Below are positions 1 through 5,354 of a DNA stretch of 9,605 bases, in pieces. The position numbers were made by a program, and so were the translations under genes. Below the pieces are notes generated by a model, which saw only the letters and a list, made by a program, of their open reading frames with translations, was not told the DNA's origin and ran no database searches. The stretch's first letter is position 1. Every line of letters begins with the position of its first letter. Source of the DNA: Bacteroidia bacterium (GTDB lineage: Bacteria > Bacteroidota > Bacteroidia > Flavobacteriales > Flavobacteriaceae); assembly GCA_030431085.1 (NCBI GenBank), contig JAUIJW010000077.1, positions 1-9,605 on the forward strand, read 5' to 3'.

Positions 1-2
1 CA

Positions 3-926
3 ATGGACGATTTACTTACAAAGTATCTCAAACCTATAGAAGAAAATTGGCAACCATCAGATTTACTTCCTGATCCTAATAATCCCGAATTTTTTGAGGA
101 AATTAGAGAAATTCAAGGCCTTGCCAAAGAAATGGATTATGATTTTTTTACCGTGCTGATTGGAGATACAATTACAGAAGAAGCTTTACCTACCTATGAA
201 TCATGGTTATTAGGGGTTGAAGGCATTGACGAAGAAAGTAAAAATGGTTGGTCGCAATGGGTAAGATCTTGGACTGCTGAAGAGAATCGTCACGGAGATT
301 TACTCAATAAATACCTCTACCTTTCTGGCCGAGTAAATATGAGAGAATTAGAAATTTCCACCCAATATCTTTTAAGTGATGGCTTTGATATTCAAACAGG
401 TAGAGATCCTTATAAAAACTTTGTTTATACCAGTTTTCAAGAATTGGCAACAAATATTTCCCACCGTAGAGTGGCTAAAATAGCAAGAAAAGCAGGTAAT
501 AAGCAATTGGCTAAGATTAATAAAATTATTGCTACAGACGAGTCGAGACATGCTAGTGCTTATATAGATTTTATTAAAAGAATCTTTACCATGGACCCTA
601 GTGAGATGATGTTAGCTTTCGAAGATATGATGAAGAAGAAAATTGTTATGCCGGCTCATTTTTTACGAGAAAGTGGTCAAAATAAGGGTGATTTATTCTC
701 TCACTTTTCAGATGCTGCCCAAAGAATTGAAGTTTATACCACTCAAGATTATATCAACATATTAAAATCTCTTTTACAAGAGTGGGAGATTGATAAAATA
801 ACCGGATTAAATGATACCGCTAAGAAGGCACGAGACTATGTGATGGCCTTACCTAACAGGCTACAAAGAATCTCCGACAGGGTGCAAATACCAGAAAAAC
901 AATATGAATTTAAATGGATTAGCTAG
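3..926 (+). CDS. Acyl-ACP desaturase (soluble diiron, ferritin-like), 5'-partial
   Basis: A soluble fatty-acid desaturase of the plant stearoyl-ACP desaturase type. The family inserts a cis double bond into acyl chains carried on acyl carrier protein, using O2 and reduced ferredoxin, and so sets membrane fluidity. All the expected diiron ligands are visible: an ITEEALPTY segment (residues 57-65), EENRHG (93-98), the Glu of SFQELAT (E147) and DESRH (179-183). The tract VMPAHFLRESG and the C-terminal WEIDKITGL region are also typical of the family. Counting from the ATG at 3-5 gives 307 residues. Flavobacterial homologues as I recall them carry roughly 20 more residues before the KYLxPxE segment, so the true start is probably left of the window; no upstream sequence is available to test this. 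The gene converges on the minus-strand operon with only 9 nt between the stop codons. The family call is firm; substrate and double-bond position cannot be read from the sequence. Confidence 0.95.
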   Translation: MDDLLTKYLKPIEENWQPSDLLPDPNNPEFFEEIREIQGLAKEMDYDFFTVLIGDTITEEALPTYESWLLGVEGIDEESKNGWSQWVRSWTAEENRHGDLLNKYLYLSGRVNMRELEISTQYLLSDGFDIQTGRDPYKNFVYTSFQELATNISHRRVAKIARKAGNKQLAKINKIIATDESRHASAYIDFIKRIFTMDPSEMMLAFEDMMKKKIVMPAHFLRESGQNKGDLFSHFSDAAQRIEVYTTQDYINILKSLLQEWEIDKITGLNDTAKKARDYVMALPNRLQRISDRVQIPEKQYEFKWIS

Positions 927-935
927 GTTGTTTTA

Positions 936-1463
936 TTAAACAGACTCATCTATGGGTAGGTTTAAAACCCGATGGTATTCTTTGAGTAATGATCTAATGA
1001 ATTCGGCATTATCATGACCACTAACCTGAATTACAAACTTAAATTTAGACCATTTATTATATTCTTTAGAATACATTCTAGTCCAAATATTGATATAGGC
1101 CTTGTCTTTCCATCGCTTTGAAATCTCTTGAAAATCATAGACTTTAGAAAAGTCATAAAGATCAATTTTTTTTAGCGCCGTTGAGCCATCATCGTTTCGC
1201 GCCATCAATCTAATATAGTTATTAGGAAAGGTAACCACCAATGGTCTGTGAGCTAAATTATATTCTTTACCATAAAGTTCCATATAATATCTAATGATAC
1301 TCTGTAGCTCTTCTATATCTTCTGATTTATTTGTATATGTTTTAGACTGAACCTTTTCTATGATTAAAGTTCTATCTTCAAAAGAAGAAATAGGCTCTAG
1401 ATTTTGACTTTTGACATGGCAACAAATCAAAAACAAAATCACGAAGTAAATTGATCTTTTCAT
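936..1463 (-). CDS. Secreted protein of unknown function, 175 aa
   Basis: I do not recognise this protein. It begins with a clear signal peptide: a KR-containing N-terminus, a hydrophobic run at about residues 5-15, and a likely signal peptidase I site after VKS19, leaving Gln20 as the mature N-terminus. A mature N-terminus starting with Q after A/S is common in flavobacterial exported proteins. The Cys pair at 14-15 does not form a good lipobox. The mature part (about 155 residues) is mixed polar and aromatic, with many Trp/Tyr/Lys residues in its second half (positions 115-145) and no motif I can assign. There is no transmembrane helix after the signal. Its ATG directly abuts the aroA stop (0 nt spacing), so it is very likely the last gene of the mazG-aroA operon. 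Periplasmic or outer-membrane-associated location is inferred from the signal only. Confidence 0.85.
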   Translation of the reverse strand: MKRSIYFVILFLICCHVKSQNLEPISSFEDRTLIIEKVQSKTYTNKSEDIEELQSIIRYYMELYGKEYNLAHRPLVVTFPNNYIRLMARNDDGSTALKKIDLYDFSKVYDFQEISKRWKDKAYINIWTRMYSKEYNKWSKFKFVIQVSGHDNAEFIRSLLKEYHRVLNLPIDESV

Positions 1464-2678
1464 CTAAGCCAAAACATTTTCAAAGTCCTCCCAAAACGTA
1501 GTAAATGATTTGGTCACCACATTAGCATCTTCAATAATTAAGGGCACTTTTAAAGCCAAAGGCGCAAATGCCATAGCCATTCTATGATCATCGTAGGTAG
1601 CAATGCTTACTCCTTCATTGATGTTACCAGTAAAAGCTTTTAAGTGCAAACTCTTCTCTGTAACTTCTATGTTGGCACCTAATTTAGACAATTCATTATC
1701 TAGTGCTACTAATCGATCTGTTTCCTTCACCTTTAATGTATGCAAACCTATTAAATCACAAGCTATACCTAACCCGAAACAGGTTACCGCTATAGTTTGT
1801 GCTAAGTCTGGAGATCCAACCAAGTCTAGTTCTAAAAGCTGTGGCAATTCAAAACCTTCTACCTTGGTTAAGGTCATGGTATTGTCTTTAAAACTTGTGT
1901 TTACCCCAAGATTTTTGTAAATTTCAACTAAAGAACTATCGCCTTGTAAACTATCTTTTTTATAAGATGATAAAGTTACACTACCTCTTTTACTTAAAGC
2001 CACCAAGCTATAAAAATAAGACGCCGAGCTCCAATCAGATTCCACAACTATCGTATTAGCCCCTAGATTTTGTTTTGGTTTTACACGAATTAAATTATTG
2101 GTCCAATCGGTTTCTACCCCAATCTGATTCAACAAAGTCAAAGTCATATTGATATAGGGTACCGAAGTTATTTCGCCTAACAACTCAAGGGTTAATCCAT
2201 TTTCTAATGTTGAGGCTATTAATAAAAGCGCAGAGATGTATTGACTACTTACGTTACCTTGTATTTGAACGTGTTTTTTAACAATTTTTTTTCCTTTAAT
2301 TCTTAAGGGAGGATAGCCCTCTTTCTTTTCGTAGGCAATATCAACATCAAGCATTCTTAAAGCGTCAACTAGAATTTTTATGGGTCTATTTTGCATACGA
2401 AGAGACCCTGTAAGTACGACTTCCTTATTCGGCATTGCCGCAAAATATGCTGTTAAGAATCTCATAGCCGTTCCAGCATGACCAATGTCTATAGTGCCTT
2501 GATTTGAAGCTAACGCATCTTTTAAATGATGAGTATCATCAGAATTTGAAACGTTCTTTAGGGTAAGGCTAGGATAAAAACTTTGTAAAATCAAAAGTCT
2601 ATTAGATTCACTTTTTGATCCAGAAACTGCAACATAACCTTGTGGCTCTTGATTGAGATAAGTAATTTTTCGATTCAA
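1464..2678 (-). CDS. aroA: 3-phosphoshikimate 1-carboxyvinyltransferase (EPSP synthase)
   Basis: Cytoplasmic shikimate-pathway enzyme that transfers the enolpyruvyl group of PEP to shikimate 3-phosphate, one step before chorismate. Visible family signatures: SGSKSESNR (19-27, with Lys22), GHAGTAMRF (66-74), RMQNRP (94-99), SSQYISALL (144-152), the SPD segment with the catalytic Asp291, KETDRL with Glu319 (317-322) and DDHRMAM (363-369). The length of 404 aa is normal for Bacteroidota and slightly shorter than the E. coli enzyme. The start is a TTG at 2676-2678. An in-frame TAA lies at 2688-2690, no ATG falls between them, and starting here puts the Lys motif at the usual distance from the N-terminus. 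The enzyme has His for Asn and Phe for Pro in the usual GNAGTAMRP loop; I believe similar forms are common in this phylum. The gene lies 5 nt after the small membrane protein gene and is co-transcribed with it. Confidence 0.97.
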   Translation of the reverse strand: MNRKITYLNQEPQGYVAVSGSKSESNRLLILQSFYPSLTLKNVSNSDDTHHLKDALASNQGTIDIGHAGTAMRFLTAYFAAMPNKEVVLTGSLRMQNRPIKILVDALRMLDVDIAYEKKEGYPPLRIKGKKIVKKHVQIQGNVSSQYISALLLIASTLENGLTLELLGEITSVPYINMTLTLLNQIGVETDWTNNLIRVKPKQNLGANTIVVESDWSSASYFYSLVALSKRGSVTLSSYKKDSLQGDSSLVEIYKNLGVNTSFKDNTMTLTKVEGFELPQLLELDLVGSPDLAQTIAVTCFGLGIACDLIGLHTLKVKETDRLVALDNELSKLGANIEVTEKSLHLKAFTGNINEGVSIATYDDHRMAMAFAPLALKVPLIIEDANVVTKSFTTFWEDFENVLA

Positions 2679-2683
2679 AGGAA

Positions 2684-2914
2684 TTATTTATTTAATTTTT
2701 TTCTATAAATCACAGCAATGATTACGCCATAAATCACAGCTGCAACAAGTTTTCTAATGATAAAATCTGGCGTGGCCATATAGGCCAGAGTATCTTCTAG
2801 GTTATGTTTACTTAAAGAAAATAAAAACTCAATAAACACAACAATGATTAAAAACATCACACACGATACTAGAATCATCTTTGAAAAAGACATGCTTTCA
2901 AACCTTTTCCTCAT
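2684..2914 (-). CDS. Small two-helix membrane protein, unknown function
   Basis: A 76-residue protein that I cannot assign to a named family. Two hydrophobic segments are evident, at about residues 12-33 (ILVSCVMFLIIVVFIEFLF) and 52-70 (IIRKLVAAVIYGVIIAVIY), joined by a short polar loop (SKHNLEDTLAYMATPD). Both termini are strongly basic (MRKR at the N-terminus, RKKLNK at the C-terminus), so by the positive-inside rule both ends should face the cytoplasm. The ATG overlaps the mazG stop in an ATGA arrangement (2911-2914), which suggests translational coupling; a downstream Met8 is a less likely start. aroA follows 5 nt later. A real gene is supported by the clean coupling on both sides and a coherent topology. 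No catalytic residues are apparent; it could be a structural or regulatory membrane peptide. Confidence 0.8.
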   Translation of the reverse strand: MRKRFESMSFSKMILVSCVMFLIIVVFIEFLFSLSKHNLEDTLAYMATPDFIIRKLVAAVIYGVIIAVIYRKKLNK

Positions 2915-3240
2915 TCTTTTAATTTTTCATTATTGTGGTGTCTCTCATGATCTCTCTTTGTTTTATAATCTAGTTTCTTATCAAAAGATTTCTGCAAATC
3001 AATCCCTGTTTGATTGGCCAAACATAGTACCACAAACATAACATCTGCTAATTCCTCACCAAGATCCTTTTGTTGATCACTTTCCTTTTCACTTTGCTCG
3101 CCATATCTTCTGGCAATAATTCGAGCTACTTCGCCTACCTCCTCAGTTAGCTGAGCCATATTGGTAAGCTCATTAAAATATCTAACCCCATGGGTTTTGA
3201 TCCAATCGTCAACGGCCAACTGCGCATTCTTGATATTCAT
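2911..3240 (-). CDS. MazG-like nucleotide pyrophosphohydrolase
   Basis: A short, all-alpha NTP pyrophosphohydrolase of the MazG / all-alpha NTP-PPase superfamily. Members hydrolyse (d)NTPs to (d)NMP plus PPi in a Mg2+-dependent way and often remove non-canonical nucleotides. The metal-binding signature is intact: EEVGE (33-37, giving E33/E34xxE37) followed by EELAD (62-66, giving E63xxD66). The 109-aa length fits a single-domain enzyme that would act as a dimer or tetramer; the full two-domain E. coli MazG is more than twice as long. The C-terminal tail is basic and histidine-rich (KTKRDHERHHNN). It is the first gene of a minus-strand operon with its own -7 promoter box 22 nt upstream, and its stop overlaps the start of the membrane protein gene. 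The family call is firm; the substrate is not determinable here. Confidence 0.93.
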   Translation of the reverse strand: MNIKNAQLAVDDWIKTHGVRYFNELTNMAQLTEEVGEVARIIARRYGEQSEKESDQQKDLGEELADVMFVVLCLANQTGIDLQKSFDKKLDYKTKRDHERHHNNEKLKE

Positions 3241-3262
3241 ACACCTAATTATTTTTAAAAGA

Positions 3263-3283
3263 CAAATATACTTAAATTAAGTA
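3263..3283 (-). promoter_or_regulatory. Promoter -7 box of the mazG operon with abutting palindrome
   Basis: On the minus strand, 3270-3263 reads TATATTTG, a perfect match to the Bacteroidota -7 consensus TAnnTTTG. It would start transcription near 3259 and leave a leader of about 20 nt before the mazG ATG. No good -33 TTTG is visible at the usual distance. The 15-bp palindrome TACTTAAATTAAGTA (7-bp arms, 1-nt centre, 3269-3283) overlaps the upstream end of the box by two bases and sits where RNA polymerase would bind, so it could be a repressor operator. The box is well supported by its match and position; the operator role is inference and the sequence is AT-rich. Confidence 0.6.
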
Positions 3284-3311
3284 CATTGGTTTTGCATAAA
3301 ATCTACTGATT

Positions 3312-3953
3312 TCACATACTTTTCTTTAAAATTTTAATGAATTCTAGCCTTGGTATCTCCTTAGCTCCTAAACTCGCCAAATGCTTATTGTAAACTTGGC
3401 AGTCTATCAGCGCATATTGCTTCGACTTTAAATGTTCAACTAAAGCTATTAGCCCTATTTTTGAGGCATTGCTTACCTTGGAAAACATACTTTCTCCACA
3501 AAATATCTTACCCAAATCAATTCCATATAGACCTCCTACAAGTTTGTTATCTAGCCACACTTCAACAGATTTAGCCATCCCCTTATCATGCATTTCGACA
3601 TAAGCTTCGTGCATATCATTTGTAATCCAAGTCCCTAAACCATCACCTCTATCAATGGTTTTACATTGATTGATTACGGCCCTAAAGTTTTGATTAAAGG
3701 TTACCTTAAAGAGATCTTTTTTTAAAATCTGTGCCATACTCTTAGATATTTTTAATTCCTCAAGAAACAACACCATTCTCTCTGGTGGACTATACCACAA
3801 AATAGGATCTTGCTCACTGTACCAAGGAAAAATGCCGCTTTGATAAGCCAGTTTTAATCTGTGATAAGACAAGTCTCCTCCAATTGCCAGCAAACCATTC
3901 TCATCTGCCAAGTTCACTGGCGGAAACCAAATATCTTCATTTAAAAAAATCAT
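3312..3953 (-). CDS. aat: Leucyl/phenylalanyl-tRNA--protein transferase
   Basis: Cytoplasmic enzyme of the bacterial N-degron pathway. It moves Leu or Phe from aminoacyl-tRNA onto proteins with N-terminal Arg or Lys, marking them for ClpS-ClpAP degradation. Recognisable family blocks in order: FPPVNLADENGLLAIGGDL (10-28), GIFPWY (40-45), ILWYSPPERM (51-60), GTWIT (107-111), AKSVEVW (127-133), the core GLYGIDLGKIFCGESMFS (141-158) and DCQVYNKHLASLGA (184-197). The length of 213 aa is normal for bacterial Aat. The ATG at 3951-3953 is preceded by an A-rich stretch (AAAACGA) rather than a Shine-Dalgarno site, as usual in this phylum. Upstream space is almost entirely taken up by the terminator of the preceding unit, and I see no TAnnTTTG box between 3954 and 4011. 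Expression therefore may depend on read-through or an unrecognised promoter. 71 nt separate its stop from the mazG start. Confidence 0.97.
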   Translation of the reverse strand: MIFLNEDIWFPPVNLADENGLLAIGGDLSYHRLKLAYQSGIFPWYSEQDPILWYSPPERMVLFLEELKISKSMAQILKKDLFKVTFNQNFRAVINQCKTIDRGDGLGTWITNDMHEAYVEMHDKGMAKSVEVWLDNKLVGGLYGIDLGKIFCGESMFSKVSNASKIGLIALVEHLKSKQYALIDCQVYNKHLASLGAKEIPRLEFIKILKKSM

Positions 3954-3965
3954 TCGTTTTAAGGC

Positions 3966-3994
3966 AAAAAAAATCCCTTATAACAAGGGATTTT
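3966..3994 (-). terminator. Rho-independent terminator after the DUF3127 gene
   Basis: Arms AAAATCCCTT (3970-3979) and AAGGGATTTT (3985-3994) form a 10-bp perfect stem around a 5-nt loop. On the minus strand the stem runs directly into eight T residues (complement of 3966-3973), as expected of an intrinsic terminator for transcription arriving from the DUF3127 gene that ends at 4012. The T tract ends only 12 nt before the aat start codon. Confidence 0.85.
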
Positions 3995-4011
3995 AAATTT
4001 ATGTATTATAA

Positions 4012-4374
4012 TTAAAATGGTAAATCATCTGGCTCTTCATCAGACACACTGTTCGAAGTTTCAAAAGATTCCATTGGGGCAGGTGCACCTTGAGCTGCCA
4101 TCGCATTTTCAATTCTCCAACCTTGAATTGAATTGAAATATTTTGCTTCACCTTGTGGATTAATCCACTCTCTACCCCTCAAGTTAATACTCACTTTAAC
4201 TGCATCACCTTCATTATAGTTATTCAATAAATCACATTTATCTTGAATAAACTCTATCAACAACATTTGTGGATATTGCTCTTCTGTGGTTAAAACCATT
4301 TCCCTTTTTCTAAAACCATTATTACCAAATGTTTTAGTCTCGTCTATTTTTTTAATTTTTCCTGTAACTTCCAT
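4012..4374 (-). CDS. DUF3127 family protein with SSB-like acidic C-terminal tip
   Basis: A 120-residue protein that I assign to DUF3127, a family of unknown function common in Bacteroidota. The core, about residues 1-91 (from MEVTGKIKKI through GREW and SIQGWRIE), has the alternating strand pattern expected of a small OB-fold-like beta barrel, though this is inference from sequence pattern. It is followed by an Ala/Pro/Ser-rich linker (about 92-111) and an acidic end, SDEEPDDLPF. That ending closely resembles the C-terminal tip of single-stranded DNA-binding protein SSB (typically DDDIPF), which docks repair and replication partners. The whole plan (OB-like core, flexible linker, acidic tip ending in P-F) mimics SSB. 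It lies 22 nt after the flavin-reductase-like gene and before a strong terminator, so it is the last gene of that unit. A DNA-related role is plausible but unproven. Confidence 0.88.
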   Translation of the reverse strand: MEVTGKIKKIDETKTFGNNGFRKREMVLTTEEQYPQMLLIEFIQDKCDLLNNYNEGDAVKVSINLRGREWINPQGEAKYFNSIQGWRIENAMAAQGAPAPMESFETSNSVSDEEPDDLPF

Positions 4375-4396
4375 GGTATTCTTAATTCTTTTAAAT

Positions 4397-5254
4397 TTAG
4401 CTCAAAAGTACATTCCAAGCGTTTTGCACATCGTTTTTCTTCAAAAACTCATGGGCAAATTTATGTTTTTCTTTACTATCTATCCCAATATACTGAGGAT
4501 TGTCTTTGAGAAACTTATCAACAGCCTCAGCTGTAGGATAGCCTTCAATATTAGCCAACATACCAAGATCGTTGCCGGTTAATACAGTACTTGTTCTAAT
4601 TGTTGGGTCTAAGGCATCCACTCCAATACCTTTACTTAACAATGGTTTGGGAATTTCAAAAAACGTATCTTTAGCTCTGCTATAATAACTACCTCCTGCT
4701 CTAGCTACTGCATCTAGTTTATATTGATCTATCGCATTATTTGCATCTAAAACACTTTCGTGGATATGCATTTTTACCACTTCGCAAATAATCAAATTTC
4801 CTGCGCCTCCCTCACTTCCTAAAGCCATAATTTGATTCACTTTACACTCCATCTGCACTGGCGACTCTTTTACCCGAAAAGGTTTAACTCTATCAGATGC
4901 GATCATTGTAAAACCTGCCTTTTCAAACTCATTAATACCACGATCATATTCTGTACTCGACAACGAGGTTTGGTGTACCATACTATAGCTTACAGTATTT
5001 ATCACTACCTCTTTGGTGGCCTTAACATTGTCTAAAGTGTGTTTTGTAGTATTATCTCTCACTCTGCGTGCAGGTGAAAAAATGAGAATTGGCGGGTTTG
5101 CGCTAAACACGTTAAAAAAGCTAAATGGAGATAAATTAGGCTTACCTTCTTCATCTACTGTACTGGCTAAAGCTATGGGTCTAGGTGCAACTGCCGATAG
5201 CAAATAGGCATGTAACTTGGCCGTTGCGATTTCTTTAGGATTAATTGTTAACAA
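4397..5254 (-). CDS. Flavin-reductase-like (FMN-binding split-barrel) family protein
   Basis: Member of the flavin reductase-like / DIM6-NTAB group. These bind FMN in a split beta-barrel and in some cases use NAD(P)H to reduce flavin. Family hallmarks: the early VAPRPIALAST segment (22-32), NLSPFSFFNVFSANPPILIFSP (40-61, the FMN-binding core), the RRVRDNTTKHTL region (63-74), VVINTVSYSMVHQTS (83-97), and SPVQMECKV (131-139) followed by GNLIICEVVKMHI (152-164). A C-terminal extension of about 80 residues (205-285) with GMLANIEGYPT is also seen in flavobacterial homologues as I recall them. The start is TTG at 5252-5254: an in-frame TAG lies at 5261-5263 and the first in-frame ATG is Met92, far inside the domain. 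The gene has its own -7 box 17 nt upstream, is divergent from the kinase gene and is followed by the DUF3127 gene. Substrate and electron acceptor are unknown. Confidence 0.9.
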   Translation of the reverse strand: MLTINPKEIATAKLHAYLLSAVAPRPIALASTVDEEGKPNLSPFSFFNVFSANPPILIFSPARRVRDNTTKHTLDNVKATKEVVINTVSYSMVHQTSLSSTEYDRGINEFEKAGFTMIASDRVKPFRVKESPVQMECKVNQIMALGSEGGAGNLIICEVVKMHIHESVLDANNAIDQYKLDAVARAGGSYYSRAKDTFFEIPKPLLSKGIGVDALDPTIRTSTVLTGNDLGMLANIEGYPTAEAVDKFLKDNPQYIGIDSKEKHKFAHEFLKKNDVQNAWNVLLS

Positions 5255-5256
5255 TT
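5243..5256. repeat. 14-bp perfect palindrome over the flavin reductase start codon
   Basis: AATTGTTAACAATT is a perfect palindrome that contains the TTG start codon (5252-5254, minus strand). In the mRNA it can fold as AAUUG / UUAA loop / CAAUU, with UUG inside the stem; as DNA it could be an operator immediately downstream of the promoter. Function is inference. Confidence 0.5.
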
Positions 5257-5271
5257 GACTCTATTTTTTAA

Positions 5272-5279
5272 CAAAAGTA
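5272..5279 (-). promoter_or_regulatory. -7 promoter box of the flavin-reductase / DUF3127 unit
   Basis: The minus strand reads TACTTTTG here, a perfect TAnnTTTG match. Transcription would begin near 5268 and give a leader of roughly 14 nt before the TTG start. No convincing -33 TTTG element is visible at the usual spacing. Confidence 0.6.
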
Positions 5280-5340
5280 GCTAATAATTATTTTATGCGT
5301 AATAAGCTATTTATTTTTAAGTTATAGATCAAGAATATTT

Positions 5341-5348
5341 TATATTTG
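5341..5348 (+). promoter_or_regulatory. -7 promoter box of the histidine kinase gene
   Basis: TATATTTG is a perfect TAnnTTTG match placed only 6 nt before the ATG at 5355. Transcription would begin at about 5352-5355, so the kinase mRNA would be leaderless or nearly so. This also rules against the alternative upstream TTG start at 5346, which lies inside the box. Confidence 0.6.
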
Positions 5349-5354
5349 TTCTTT

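Noticed and set aside
929..942. TGTTT-TATT-AAACA hairpin between the desaturase and the secreted protein gene
   Set aside because: The 5-bp A/T-rich stem overlaps the minus-strand stop codon and has no proper T tract on either side; too weak to call a terminator.
1603..1920. Open frame on the plus strand opposite aroA
   Set aside because: It lies entirely within the well-supported aroA gene on the other strand, has no recognisable protein features and no promoter.
2458..2484. EPSP synthase loop substitutions (His for Asn, Phe for Pro) as a sign of glyphosate tolerance or horizontal transfer
   Set aside because: The variation appears normal for Bacteroidota AroA, and tolerance cannot be judged from these residues alone.
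2911..3240. MazG-like protein as part of a phage or stringent-response module
   Set aside because: Neighbours are biosynthetic genes and nothing phage-like is near; the single-domain form is a common chromosomal gene in flavobacteria.
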